A stretch of 38,931 bases of DNA, from positions 1-38,931 of the forward strand of contig NZ_BJXA01000083.1 in the NCBI RefSeq assembly GCF_007990755.1, in the 5' to 3' direction. Both the position numbers and the translations under genes were made by a program. The stretch comes from Nocardia ninae NBRC 108245 (GTDB taxonomy: Bacteria; Actinomycetota; Actinomycetes; Mycobacteriales; Mycobacteriaceae). This document shows positions 1 through 8,121 of this stretch, in pieces; position 1 is the stretch's first letter, and each line of letters opens with the position of its first letter. The notes beneath the pieces are model-generated. The model searched no databases and was not told where the DNA came from. It worked only from the letters and a program-made list of their open reading frames with translations.

Positions 1-134
1 CCGGGCCGGGCGCCGGGCGGCGGCGGGCCGGGGCGTGGGTTCTGATACGGATTGGGACCTGGGTGTGAACTCCGTGGAGGACGGCCGCCGTGCGGTTCAT
101 CGCCGTAGGGGGAAGTCTCGTAGGGCGAATTCAC
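1..134 (-). CDS. N-terminus of a proline-rich protein, probably PonA1-type class A penicillin-binding protein (partial)
   Basis: Reading leftwards from a GTG at 134, the frame stays open for 44 codons to the window edge. The residues seen start VNSPYETSPYGDEPHGG and become very rich in proline and glycine. A GGAG Shine-Dalgarno lies 9 bases before the GTG. Only the disordered cytoplasmic leader is present, so the family cannot be read directly. The call rests on context: in M. tuberculosis the DUF5318 gene (Rv0049) is followed in the same direction by ponA1, whose product starts with a long Pro/Gly-rich cytosolic tail before its membrane segment. Here DUF5318 is upstream in the same direction, 112 bases away. 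Alternative: any other protein with a Pro-rich tail. Confidence 0.55.
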   Translation of the reverse strand, partial: MNSPYETSPYGDEPHGGRPPRSSHPGPNPYQNPRPGPPPPGARP

Positions 135-246
135 TGACAAGATCTCCATAACTTGTAACGGTGCGGGTGGCTCGGGGCGGTCGCGTCGACCGCGGCGGAC
201 ACGTGGTGGCTCCGCGAGTCACCCGACGGGCAGATGACCAGGCATT

Positions 247-657
247 TCATTCGGCTGCGGTGCGCCGGGTCCCGGTGCGACGCCGCGTTGGCGCCGGCGT
301 GGTCCCGAGGACGTAGGACTGCACCAGATGATTCCAGCTGCAGCTGCGGCATACCTCGACGACATGGACCGAGAACTCCTCACGAGTCTCGGCCAGGCGG
401 GTCAGCTCCTCCGGGGTCCGAGCCGATCCCGCCACCGGTCCGAGACCGTCGCCGTAGACCCAAGATACAAGCGTGAGCTGTTCTTTCCGGCAGATCGGGC
501 ATGTGACCTCGCTCCCCCGGCCGTGGAACTTCGCCGCACGCAGCAGGTAGGGATTCGCATCACATACCTCGGCGACATCGACGCGGCCCGCATACACGTC
601 AGCCAGCAACGACCGACGCCGGAGGGCGTAGTCGACCACTTGCCGCTGGATTCGCAC
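247..657 (-). CDS. DUF5318 family protein with a small zinc-ribbon-like motif
   Basis: This 136-residue protein matches the actinobacterial DUF5318 family by overall pattern (MRIQRQVVDYALRRRSLL at the start) and by length. It has two Cys pairs, CPIC in the middle and CRSC about 50 residues later, a spacing that suggests one four-Cys zinc site. The last 20 residues are basic and probably disordered. No enzyme motif is visible. The start is a GTG at 657; an earlier in-frame start is possible. It is divergent from padR, and the 170-base gap holds a PadR-like palindrome and, on this strand, a TATAAA box at 734-729. The gene precedes the probable ponA1, the same order as in mycobacteria. Cellular role is unknown. 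Confidence 0.8.
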   Translation of the reverse strand: MRIQRQVVDYALRRRSLLADVYAGRVDVAEVCDANPYLLRAAKFHGRGSEVTCPICRKEQLTLVSWVYGDGLGPVAGSARTPEELTRLAETREEFSVHVVEVCRSCSWNHLVQSYVLGTTPAPTRRRTGTRRTAAE

Positions 658-728
658 GAGAACCAGAGTAGCGGTGTTGCCGAGGGGCCGCCCCGGCTCA
701 GGGGTATGAGAAACCCGGTAGATCCCGC

Positions 729-774
729 TTTATATCGCCCGCGACTGTGCAGCGTTATATCGCTCCGATATAGT
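729..774. promoter_or_regulatory. Divergent promoter region with a PadR-type palindrome
   Basis: TATATCG (756-762), CTC, CGATATA (766-772) forms a perfect 7-3-7 inverted repeat. A further copy of TATATCG lies at 731-737. The right arm runs into TATAGT (769-774), a good -10 box for padR, with a possible -35 CTGTGC 18 bases before it. The left copy overlaps TATAAA (734-729) for the divergent DUF5318 gene. Binding here would be expected to block both promoters, so the simplest reading is autoregulation by the adjacent PadR protein. The palindrome is seen; the binding is inferred. Confidence 0.6.
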
Positions 775-827
775 TTGGAGTCGCATCCATCGGTTAGGTC
801 TGTACATAGTCAGGGAGGTGAAGCCCG

Positions 828-1385
828 GTGCTCGAGCTGGCAATTCTCGGGCTGCTCCTCGAATCGCCCATGCACGGTTACGAGCTGCGCAAGCGGCTCA
901 CCGGCCTGCTCGGCGCGTTTCGGGCCTTCTCCTACGGGTCGCTCTATCCCACGCTGCGCCGTATGCAGTCGGACGGACTGATCGCCGAGGAGATCCCAGC
1001 GGGTGTGGTCACGCGCCGTGCCCGCCGCGTCTACCAACTGACTCCGGCGGGCCGCGAGCGGTTCAGCGAACTGCTCGCCGACACCGGACCGCAGAACTAC
1101 ACCGACGACGGCTTCGGCGTCCACCTCGCCTTCTTCAGCCGCACCCCCGCGACAGCGCGGATGCGGATTCTGGAGGGCAGGCGGCGTCAGGTCGAGGAGC
1201 GCCGAGAAGGACTCCGGGAGGCGATCAAGAAGGCCAGCGGGTCGCTCGATCGCTACACCCGGCAGCTCCACCAGCTCGGACTCGAATCAAGCGAGCGCGA
1301 AGTGCGCTGGCTCAACGAGTTGATTGCGGCGGAGCAATCGACGAAGGCGGCACCACAGAAAGAGGGAAATATCGGCCATGAGTGA
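828..1385 (+). CDS. PadR family transcriptional regulator
   Basis: A 185-residue regulator with the standard PadR winged helix at the N-terminus: [19 protein letters not shown] leads into helix 2, then a [16 protein letters not shown] recognition segment and a basic wing ending in [11 protein letters not shown] near residue 80. The C-terminal half is helical with many Arg and Glu residues (about 105-170), the usual PadR dimerisation region. The GTG start at 828 has AGGGAGG 8 bases upstream. Its stop overlaps the start of ino1 by 8 bases, so the two are translated from one message. The M. tuberculosis counterpart is the Rv0047c neighbour of ino1. A palindrome across its own -10 box suggests autorepression that would also control ino1. 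The inducer is unknown. Confidence 0.9.
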   Translation: MLELAILGLLLESPMHGYELRKRLTGLLGAFRAFSYGSLYPTLRRMQSDGLIAEEIPAGVVTRRARRVYQLTPAGRERFSELLADTGPQNYTDDGFGVHLAFFSRTPATARMRILEGRRRQVEERREGLREAIKKASGSLDRYTRQLHQLGLESSEREVRWLNELIAAEQSTKAAPQKEGNIGHE

Positions 1386-2475
1386 TGACAAGAAGGCTGA
1401 CAACGCCACAGAAGTTCGCGTCGCCATCGTAGGTGTGGGCAACTGCGCTTCCTCGCTGGTCCAGGGTGTGCAGTACTACAAGGACGCGGACGAGACCGCG
1501 ACCGTGCCCGGCCTCATGCACGTCAAATTCGGCAAGTACCACGTCCGCGACGTGAAGTTCGTCGCCGCATTCGACGTCGACGCGAAAAAGGTCGGTTTCG
1601 ACCTCGCCGAGGCGATCTTCGCCAGCGAGAACAACACCATCAAGATCTCCGACGTGCCGCCGAGCGACGTTGTCGTGCAACGCGGTCCGACCCTCGACGG
1701 CATCGGCAAGTACTACGCCGAGACGATCGACCTCTCCGAGGCCGAGCCGGTCGACGTGGTGAAGGTGCTGAAGGACAACAAGGTCGACGTCCTCGTCTCC
1801 TACCTGCCGGTGGGTTCGGAAGAGGCCGACAAGTTCTACGCCCAGTGCGCCATCGACGCGAACGTCGCCTTCGTCAACGCGCTGCCGGTGTTCATCGCCT
1901 CCGACCCGGTGTGGGCCGAGAAGTTCACGAAGGCGGGCGTGCCCATCGTCGGTGACGACATCAAGAGCCAGGTCGGCGCGACCATCACCCACCGCGTCAT
2001 GGCCAAGCTGTTCGAGGACCGCGGCGTGCAGCTGGACCGCACCATGCAGCTCAACGTCGGCGGCAACATGGACTTCAAGAACATGCTGGAGCGTGAGCGG
2101 CTGGAGTCGAAGAAGATCTCCAAGACCCAGGCCGTCACCAGCAACCTGAAGAAGGAAATGGGTGCCAAGGACGTGCACATCGGCCCGTCCGATCACGTCG
2201 GCTGGCTCGACGACCGCAAGTGGGCCTACGTCCGGCTCGAAGGCCGTGCCTTCGGTGACGTGCCGCTGAGCCTGGAATACAAGCTCGAGGTGTGGGACTC
2301 GCCGAACTCGGCGGGCATCATCATCGACGCGGTCCGCGCGGCGAAGATCGCCAAGGACCGCGGCATCGGCGGACCGGTCATCCCGGCCTCCGCCTACCTG
2401 ATGAAGTCCCCGCCGAAGCAGCTGGCCGACGATGTCGCCCGCGAACAGCTGGAAGCCTTCATCATCGACGCGTGA
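1378..2475 (+). CDS. ino1: Inositol-3-phosphate synthase (myo-inositol-1-phosphate synthase)
   Basis: This cytosolic enzyme converts glucose 6-phosphate to 1D-myo-inositol 3-phosphate with bound NAD. The product feeds phosphatidylinositol, PI mannosides and mycothiol in actinobacteria. The protein is 365 residues, the size of actinobacterial Ino1. It shows the NAD-binding loop [13 protein letters not shown] (residues about 15-27), the conserved [11 protein letters not shown] segment, the LNVGGNMDF motif and [13 protein letters not shown] near the active site. The ATG at 1378 is preferred because it lies inside the end of padR and follows AGAGGG; an upstream start at 1324 would add a basic tail absent from the family. 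The gene ends before a strong hairpin. Confidence 0.95.
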   Translation: MSDDKKADNATEVRVAIVGVGNCASSLVQGVQYYKDADETATVPGLMHVKFGKYHVRDVKFVAAFDVDAKKVGFDLAEAIFASENNTIKISDVPPSDVVVQRGPTLDGIGKYYAETIDLSEAEPVDVVKVLKDNKVDVLVSYLPVGSEEADKFYAQCAIDANVAFVNALPVFIASDPVWAEKFTKAGVPIVGDDIKSQVGATITHRVMAKLFEDRGVQLDRTMQLNVGGNMDFKNMLERERLESKKISKTQAVTSNLKKEMGAKDVHIGPSDHVGWLDDRKWAYVRLEGRAFGDVPLSLEYKLEVWDSPNSAGIIIDAVRAAKIAKDRGIGGPVIPASAYLMKSPPKQLADDVAREQLEAFIIDA

Positions 2476-2494
2476 GTTATCGGCCGCGCGAAAC

Positions 2495-2530
2495 GAGCCG
2501 GGCCACCCGAACTTTCGGGTGGCCCGGCTC
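2495..2530. terminator. Bidirectional terminator hairpin between ino1 and the GyrI-like pair
   Basis: Two perfectly complementary 16-base arms (2495-2510 and 2515-2530) flank the 4-base loop ACTT. It lies 20 bases after the ino1 stop and 16 bases after the convergent stop at 2547, so it can serve both directions. There is no T-run, as is usual in GC-rich actinobacteria. Confidence 0.8.
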
Positions 2531-2546
2531 GGTGTGTCCGGCGTGC

Positions 2547-2972
2547 TCAGTCCAGGGAGACGTAGACCTCTACCGAGGTCGGGCCGGTGTAGCGCTCGAT
2601 CTCGGCGGTGTGCGAGCGGGTGATGGTTCCCGCGCTTTCGGCCTTGCGGACCTGGGCCCAGGCGGTGCGCAGGAGGTCGTAGGGCTTGTCGGAGACGACG
2701 AACTTGGCGTAGCGGCCGTGCGGGACACGGGTGAGTACGTCGCCTGCGTCCATCTCGTCCATCGCGGCGACCTCGTAGCCGAGCACGGCGACGGCGTGGT
2801 CGTTCTGGCCGATGTAGGCGGCCACCCTGGGCACGCTCTTCTCGCGCGCCAGGTAGCGGTCCCAGGTGAAGTTCACCAGGTCGAGGTCGCGCGCGGTCAC
2901 CTCGCGCCCGGCTAGCGGGACGGTCAGTCCGGCGACCAGGCTCTCGTCCAACGTGACAATCTCGAAGTCCAC
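2547..2972 (-). CDS. GyrI-like small-molecule-binding protein (AraC effector-binding fold), copy 2
   Basis: A 141-residue stand-alone protein resembling the GyrI-like / AraC-type effector-binding fold. The order fits: an N-terminal strand ending LVAGL, a middle part with NDHAVAVLGYEV, then the paired motif DVLTRVPHGRYAKFVV, and a C-terminal YTGPTSVEVYVSL strand. There is no DNA-binding domain, so it may sense or sequester a small molecule. The GTG start at 2972 has AGGA upstream. It lies 10 bases after the end of a clear paralogue (2983-3441): both share LVAG, the G-D-V-L-x-R-V-P-x-G-R-x-A-x-F core and the VEVYV or AEVFV end. No ligand can be predicted. Confidence 0.75.
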   Translation of the reverse strand: MDFEIVTLDESLVAGLTVPLAGREVTARDLDLVNFTWDRYLAREKSVPRVAAYIGQNDHAVAVLGYEVAAMDEMDAGDVLTRVPHGRYAKFVVSDKPYDLLRTAWAQVRKAESAGTITRSHTAEIERYTGPTSVEVYVSLD

Positions 2973-2982
2973 AGTCCTGTTC

Positions 2983-3441
2983 CTACCCGTCGACTTGATC
3001 GTCTGCCAGCGCTACGAAGACTTCGGCCGTCCGCGCGTCGGGATAGTGCTCCCAATCGCCGGTGTAGGCGCGCACGAAACGGCCCGCCGCCTCGGCGTCC
3101 CACACCGAACGCCAGATGTGCACGATGGTGTCGCCGAGGTTGTCACCGCTGGCGATGAATCGGGCGAATCGGCCCGCGGGCACTCTGGCCAGCACGTCAC
3201 CGGGCAATAAGTCGTCGAGGCTGCGGCAGCGGTAGCCGACGATGTGCGTCAGATACGAATTGATTTCCGGCGCGTGGTCCACGTACGCGGTCGTCGGCGG
3301 CCCGGGCAGCTGGCGAGCCAGGTTGCGTTTCCACGCCTCTTCGACTTTCGCGCGGCGCGGTCCTTCGACCGCGAGCGCCGGGCTGCGAAGTACTGTTCCC
3401 GCCACCAGCGTCTCGGGTTGGTCAACGACATTGAAATCCAC
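2983..3441 (-). CDS. GyrI-like small-molecule-binding protein, copy 1
   Basis: A 152-residue paralogue of the next gene. Core features: VDFNVVDQPETLVAGTVL at the start, a middle segment with THIVGYRC, then GDVLARVPAGRFARFI and YPDARTAEVFVAL at the end. The GTG at 3441 is preferred over a longer frame to 3549 because the homology with the paralogue starts exactly there (VDFNVV against MDFEIV) and AGGGG lies 9 bases upstream. The two genes run in the same direction 10 bases apart and probably share a promoter in the 188-base gap after ponA. This copy has about ten extra residues, mostly near the middle. Function is unknown beyond ligand binding by fold. Confidence 0.72.
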   Translation of the reverse strand: MDFNVVDQPETLVAGTVLRSPALAVEGPRRAKVEEAWKRNLARQLPGPPTTAYVDHAPEINSYLTHIVGYRCRSLDDLLPGDVLARVPAGRFARFIASGDNLGDTIVHIWRSVWDAEAAGRFVRAYTGDWEHYPDARTAEVFVALADDQVDG

Positions 3442-3629
3442 CGGCGTAGCCCCTATGTCTCGTCTGTCTCCAATTGGCGGCGTCGTCGCTCGAGCGCATA
3501 TCCTTCCGCATCGATCCCGCGGCATCGGCGTCGGCCTTGTCCGACACACTCGCTGTTCGCTCTCACTCTGGCAAACGATGCTGCCATGTCATGCGTTCCC
3601 CTGGGTGCAAGAAGGTCACAGCATCATCG

Positions 3630-5870
3630 CTATCGCGGTACCGGAATGGTCAGGCCGGGAAATATCTCCACTTCCTTGGGCCCCTCCGGTGCGGGCGGGA
3701 TGATCACGATCGGTTCCCGCGGCGGACCCTGCGGCGGATTCAGGATGTCGTAGTTGCCGCCCGACGGTTTGTTCGCGCCCGGCGGCGCGGCCGTCGCCGC
3801 GCCGTTGGTGGCCGGGAACTGCTCGATCGGGGTGCCGGCGAGCGTGCCGTCCATCACCTGCTTCCAGATGTCGGCGGGCAGGCCGGAGCCGTAGATGTCG
3901 GTGCCGCGCGCGGTGTGGATCGGCTGCGACTGTTCGGTGCCGATCCACACCGCCGTGGACAGCGACGGGGTGAAGCCGATCATCCAGGCGTCCTTGTTCA
4001 GCTTGGACTCGCCGAGCTGGGTGGTGCCGGTCTTCGCCGCGGACGGGCGGCCGCCGGCGAGGGCGTGGCCGTTGGAGTACGCGGCGATCGGCGTCATCGC
4101 CTGGGCGGTGTTGTCGGCGATGGTGCGCGGGATGCGTTGCTGACCCTCGGGCAACTGCTTGCCGACCTGTTGGTCGGGCGCGCCGCGGTCGAGCAGCACG
4201 CGCCCGTCACCGGTCACCACCCGCTGCACGAAATACGGCTGGTGATACACACCGGACGCGCCGATCGTGCCGTACGCCGATGCCATGTCGATCGGGCGAA
4301 CGAGATACTGCCCCAGCACGATTCCGTTCAGCGGCCGCCCGCCGTCCTCGGTGAGGGTCTTGCCCGCCACACCGGGGATTTGTTCCGGAATGCCCGCCGC
4401 GTGTGCCGCGTCGGCGATGGCTTTGGGTCCGTCGAACATCGACATGGTCATCCGGTAGAAGCTGGTGTTGAGCGAGCGCTTCAGCGCCTCCGCCATCGTG
4501 CAGCGCCCGCAGGTTTCACCATCCACGTTGGTGATCTTGGTGCCCCGGTCGGTGACCGGTGAACTGTCCAGCATGCGATTCAGCGGAATGCTCTGCTGCT
4601 GGGCGGCGATCACCGCGAACGGCTTGAACGCCGATCCGGTCTGCAACGGCGCCTGGGCGTAGTCGTAGCCGATGCCGTCGTCGCCGCCGAAGTAAGCGCG
4701 CACCGCACCGGAGCGCGGATCGATCGAGACGACCGCGGCGCGCAGTTCCGGCGGCTGGCCGCTGAGCCGGTTGTGCACCGCGTCCAGCACCGCCTGCTGA
4801 GCTTTCATGTCGATGGTCGTGGTGATCTGCAGCGCGCCGGTGTTCAGCTCGTGCTCGCTGATGCCGGAGGAGCGCAGTTCGCGCACCACCTGGGTGCGGA
4901 TCAGGCCCTCGGGGCCACGGGCCACGTTGTCGTCGGGGATCTCGCTGAGCGGGATGATCGCGGGGAAGGTGGTCGCGTCCCGGTCGCCCGGTGCCAGCAC
5001 GCCCATCTCGACCATGCCGTCGAGCACGTACTTCCATCGCGCCGTCAGATCCGGCAGGTGCGTCTCCGGGTCGAGGATGGACGGCGTGCGGACCAGCGCG
5101 GCGAGCACCGCGCCCTCGGCCAGGGTCAGCTGGTTCACCGGCTTGTTGAAGTAGGCCTTGGTCGCCGCCGCGATGCCGTAGGAACCGCGGCCGTAATAGA
5201 TGGTGTTGAGGTAGGCGGCGAGGATGTCGTCCTTGCTCCACTGCCGCGCCATCTTGGCCGCGATGACCAGCTCGCGCATCTTCCGGGTGAGCGTGCGCTC
5301 GGAACCGAGGAAGGCGTTCTTCACGTACTGCTGGGTGATGGTGGAGCCGCCGCCGGCGTTGTCCCGGCCGAGCATGTTGTCGCGGGCGGCGCGCAGGAAG
5401 CCGGAGGTCGAGTAGCCGGGGTTGCTGTAGAAGTTGCGGTCCTCGGCGGAGAGCATCGCGTTGCGGACCGGCTCGGGTACCTCGGCCAGCGGGACCGGCG
5501 TGCGATTGCCGTTGGGCGGCACCACCTTGGCGATCACCGTGCTGCCGTCGGCGGCGAGCACGGTGGCGATCTGATTGGTCTGCACCGAGCCGGGTTCGGG
5601 GATCTCGGCGCTCCAGTAGACGAGGACGAACAGCAGCGTCGGTACCGCGCCGAAGATGATGAACAGCGCGAGCACCAGCCGACGGAATCGTTCGGCTCGG
5701 GTACGCGGCGGATGGTCCGGGTCGGGCGTGGGTGTCGGTCGGGGTGCCTTGGGTTTCGCAGCGGGTCGCTTGCCGCGCTCGGTGGTGCCGCCCAGCTCGT
5801 TGAAGCCCGCGATCGACGCGTAGGGCGCGGGCTCCGGTGCATCCTTTCGCCGTTTGCGAAACGAACTCAC
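3630..5870 (-). CDS. Class A penicillin-binding protein, bifunctional transglycosylase/transpeptidase (PonA1-like)
   Basis: It polymerises lipid II into glycan strands and cross-links the peptides at the outer face of the membrane. The 746-residue protein has a cytosolic tail (1-62), one membrane segment (about 64-86), a GT51 domain (about 110-290) with SAEDRNFYSNPG (catalytic Glu143) and GGSTITQQ, and a transpeptidase domain with SAFK (Ser413, Lys416), SLN (466-468) and KTG (613-615). A CxxC pair at 454-457 and a Pro-rich end are also as in mycobacterial PonA1. The GTG start overlaps the stop of an upstream mini-ORF by GTGA, with GAGG 7 bases before it, so translation is probably coupled. 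If the left-edge gene is PonA1, this is a second paralogue 3.5 kb away. Confidence 0.93.
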   Translation of the reverse strand: MSSFRKRRKDAPEPAPYASIAGFNELGGTTERGKRPAAKPKAPRPTPTPDPDHPPRTRAERFRRLVLALFIIFGAVPTLLFVLVYWSAEIPEPGSVQTNQIATVLAADGSTVIAKVVPPNGNRTPVPLAEVPEPVRNAMLSAEDRNFYSNPGYSTSGFLRAARDNMLGRDNAGGGSTITQQYVKNAFLGSERTLTRKMRELVIAAKMARQWSKDDILAAYLNTIYYGRGSYGIAAATKAYFNKPVNQLTLAEGAVLAALVRTPSILDPETHLPDLTARWKYVLDGMVEMGVLAPGDRDATTFPAIIPLSEIPDDNVARGPEGLIRTQVVRELRSSGISEHELNTGALQITTTIDMKAQQAVLDAVHNRLSGQPPELRAAVVSIDPRSGAVRAYFGGDDGIGYDYAQAPLQTGSAFKPFAVIAAQQQSIPLNRMLDSSPVTDRGTKITNVDGETCGRCTMAEALKRSLNTSFYRMTMSMFDGPKAIADAAHAAGIPEQIPGVAGKTLTEDGGRPLNGIVLGQYLVRPIDMASAYGTIGASGVYHQPYFVQRVVTGDGRVLLDRGAPDQQVGKQLPEGQQRIPRTIADNTAQAMTPIAAYSNGHALAGGRPSAAKTGTTQLGESKLNKDAWMIGFTPSLSTAVWIGTEQSQPIHTARGTDIYGSGLPADIWKQVMDGTLAGTPIEQFPATNGAATAAPPGANKPSGGNYDILNPPQGPPREPIVIIPPAPEGPKEVEIFPGLTIPVPR

Positions 5871-5917
5871 GACGCTGCCTCGCCGGCGGGCGCACTGCGT
5901 CCCCGGTACTGGTTCAC
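5867..5917 (-). CDS. Leader mini-ORF 2, overlapping the ponA start
   Basis: A 16-codon frame, VNQYRGRSAPAGEAAS, starts at a GTG at 5917 that overlaps the stop of mini-ORF 1, and its TGA overlaps the ponA GTG (GTGA). Its own start and the ponA start are both preceded by a nearly identical GGCGAGGCARCGTC block, giving a GAGG Shine-Dalgarno 7 bases from each GTG. The peptide has no family I recognise. The arrangement suggests translational coupling or a duplicated initiation region, not a functional peptide. Confidence 0.5.
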   Translation of the reverse strand: MNQYRGRSAPAGEAAS

Positions 5918-5997
5918 GACGTTGCCTCGCCGGTGCTCGGCTCCGACGCGCCCGCGGACGCGCGGTGTCCCTGACTCACTCGCTGGCGCTCGTTCAC
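5914..5997 (-). CDS. Leader mini-ORF 1 upstream of ponA
   Basis: A 27-codon frame starting VNERQRVSQGHRASAG, with a strong GGGAGGAG Shine-Dalgarno 7 bases before its GTG at 5997. It ends GEATS and its TGA overlaps the GTG of mini-ORF 2. The opening GTGAACGAGCG resembles the ATGAGCGAGCG opening of the mini-ORF before the oxidoreductase at 17759. Because its ribosome site is the best in this leader, ribosomes may load here and pass by two overlaps into ponA. Confidence 0.5.
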   Translation of the reverse strand: MNERQRVSQGHRASAGASEPSTGEATS

Positions 5998-6173
5998 GAT
6001 CATCTCCTCCCGGAGCGTCGGCCGAAACTCACCTGCACGAACAACGATCGGAAATGGGCCCCCACGCGCCCGACTTTACTCGCGCCGTGGGTGACCCGCG
6101 ATGCTATCACCGGGCCGCCGGGGTACGGCCGGATTCCGGTGATAGCTCGAAAAACGTGCTCCGAGCGGGTGTT

Positions 6174-7052
6174 CTAGCTCTTGACGCCACCGGCGGTGAG
6201 GCCGGAGATGATGCGGCGCTGGAACAGCAGCACCATGATGACCAACGGGATCGACACCATGACGCCCGCAGCCATGATCGCGGCGTACGGCTCGACCAGC
6301 GGGTTGTTGCCGGAGAAGCGAGCGACCGCGACGGTGACCGGCTCGGTGCTGCCGCTGGAAAGCAGTCGGGCCAGCAGGTATTCGTTCACCGCGGCGATGA
6401 AGGCCAGGATCGCGGTGGTGAACACCGCGGGCGCCGCCAGCGGCAACATGACCAGCCGGAACGCCTGCAGCTTGGTGGCACCGTCGATCCGCGCCGCCTC
6501 TTCGAGTTCCCACGGCAGCTCGGCGAAGAACGACGCCAGGATGTAGACGGTCATCGGCAGCACGAACGAGATGTTCGGGATGATCATCGCCTGGTACTTG
6601 CCGATCCAGCCGAGGTTGGTGAACAGCTGGAACAGCGGAGTGACTAGCACGACCACCGGGAACATCGAGGCGCTCAGGATCAGCCCGGACACCACGTACT
6701 TGCCGCGGAAGGTCAGGCGCGCCAGCGCATAGGCGGCGAGCACGCCGAGGACCAGCGCGATCACCGTGGTGATGGAACCGATGATGACGCTGTTGCCCAG
6801 CGCCCTGCCGAAGTTGTTGCCCCGGCTGGTGTCGAACGCGTTGCGGAAGTTTTCCAGCGTGAGGTGCGTCGGCCACGGGGTGCTGTCGAAGGTGTAGGCG
6901 GGATCGCGGAACGCGGTGACGGTCATCCAGTAGAACGGCCCGAGTCCCCAGATCAGCACGATCGCCACGCCCGCGTACAGCCGCACCGACTTGAGCCGCT
7001 GCGTCCACGGAACCGAGGGCACGGCAGGCTTTTCCGCAGTCCGAATCGACAT
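6174..7052 (-). CDS. Sugar ABC transporter permease, MalG/SugB type
   Basis: A 292-residue inner permease of a carbohydrate importer. It has an N-terminal membrane segment (about 24-45), a periplasmic-side loop with FRDPAYTFDSTPWPTHLTLENF typical of MalG-type subunits, then five further hydrophobic segments. The ATPase-contact EAA loop is EEAARIDGATKLQAFRLVMLPLAAP (about 183-207). The ATG at 7052 shares one base with the stop of the partner permease, so both are made from one message. Order binding protein, permease, permease matches LpqY-SugA-SugB, the trehalose-recycling importer of mycobacteria, but no ATPase gene follows: the next gene is ponA. Substrate by analogy: trehalose or another alpha-glucoside. 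Confidence 0.88.
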   Translation of the reverse strand: MSIRTAEKPAVPSVPWTQRLKSVRLYAGVAIVLIWGLGPFYWMTVTAFRDPAYTFDSTPWPTHLTLENFRNAFDTSRGNNFGRALGNSVIIGSITTVIALVLGVLAAYALARLTFRGKYVVSGLILSASMFPVVVLVTPLFQLFTNLGWIGKYQAMIIPNISFVLPMTVYILASFFAELPWELEEAARIDGATKLQAFRLVMLPLAAPAVFTTAILAFIAAVNEYLLARLLSSGSTEPVTVAVARFSGNNPLVEPYAAIMAAGVMVSIPLVIMVLLFQRRIISGLTAGGVKS

Positions 7053-8074
7053 CAGTGCGCCTCCCGCTGTTCTTCCTGGGTCCGAACGGCGTTGGCGCCG
7101 AGGATCTTCACCAGCACGAAGGCCACCGCGAAGATCATCAGGAAGGTGATCGTAGACAGCGCGGCCGCGCTGTTGGGACCCTGCCGGACCTGATCGACCA
7201 CCAGGATCGACACCACCTGGGTGGACGGGTTACCGAGGGTCATGATCGCGGGCAGGTCGTACATGCGCAGCGCGTCCATCGTCCGGAACAGCACCGCGAC
7301 CAGCAGCGCCGGCTTGAGCAGCGGCAGCGTGATCTGGGTGAACCGCTGCCAGGCGGTGGCGCCGTCGACCTTGGCCGCCTCGTAGACGTCGGCCGGGATC
7401 ACCTGCAGGCCGGCCAGCAGCAGCAGCGCCATGAACGGCGTCGTCTTCCACACGTCGGCGGCGATCACCGCGAACCGCGCGGGCCACGCATCGGAGGTCC
7501 ACAGGATGTTCGTGCCGAGTACCCGGTTCACCACCCCGTCGTACTGGAACATGAACTCCCACAGCCGCGCGGTGACCGCCGTGGGGATCGCCCACGGAAT
7601 CAGCACCGCGGCGCGCAGCAGCGCACGCCCCTTGAACGTCTTGCCCATCACCATGGCGAAGCCGAGGCCGAGCGTGGCCTCCAGCGTCACCGTGACCACG
7701 GTGAAGAACAGCGTGACCAGGATGGCCGCCCAGAACTGCGAACCGAGGTTGCCGGTCGGGCAGCTGACCATCTCGCCGCCCGCCTGGCATTGCTGCAGCA
7801 GCCAGTGCGTGTAGTTCGAGAAGCCCGCGCTGCCGCCCTCGACGAACATGCCCGTCGCCGGGTCGAGACCCGAATCCTTCTGGAACGACATCCACAACGC
7901 CCGGATGACCGGGTAGCCGATGACCACGGCCAGCGCCAGCATCACCGGCGCGACGAACATCCAGGCTTTGCCGGAGCGCCGCATTTCCAATGCCAGGGTC
8001 TCGCCGAGGCCACGCTTGCGTGGCAGGAATTCCTCGCTCGGCACAGTGCTGGCCGCTCCCGAAGGATCCGACAC
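7052..8074 (-). CDS. Sugar ABC transporter permease, MalF/SugA type
   Basis: A 340-residue permease paired with the SugB-like subunit. A cytosolic tail of about 35 residues is followed by six predicted membrane segments; the large external loop after the first contains FVEGGSAGFSNYTHWLLQQC and a second Cys in SCPTGNLGS, which may form a disulfide. The EAA loop is YEAAKVDGATAWQRFTQITLPLLKP (about 233-257). The GTG at 8074 has GGAG 9 bases upstream, and the gene starts 47 bases after the binding-protein gene. With the SugB-like subunit it would form the membrane channel; a compatible ATPase is encoded alone at 16416-17501. Confidence 0.88.
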   Translation of the reverse strand: MSDPSGAASTVPSEEFLPRKRGLGETLALEMRRSGKAWMFVAPVMLALAVVIGYPVIRALWMSFQKDSGLDPATGMFVEGGSAGFSNYTHWLLQQCQAGGEMVSCPTGNLGSQFWAAILVTLFFTVVTVTLEATLGLGFAMVMGKTFKGRALLRAAVLIPWAIPTAVTARLWEFMFQYDGVVNRVLGTNILWTSDAWPARFAVIAADVWKTTPFMALLLLAGLQVIPADVYEAAKVDGATAWQRFTQITLPLLKPALLVAVLFRTMDALRMYDLPAIMTLGNPSTQVVSILVVDQVRQGPNSAAALSTITFLMIFAVAFVLVKILGANAVRTQEEQREAH

Positions 8075-8121
8075 CGTTTCTCTCTCCTACGGGTCTCGTC
8101 GGGTCCGCTGCGCTATCCGCT

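Noticed and set aside
1330-5790. Similar GGTTERGK strings in a padR shadow frame and in PonA
   Set aside because: One is in a non-coding frame and the DNA differs at several positions; coincidence.
4773-6647. 624-codon plus-strand frame opposite ponA
   Set aside because: Shadow of ponA and the SugB-like gene; composition is typical of antisense in GC-rich DNA.
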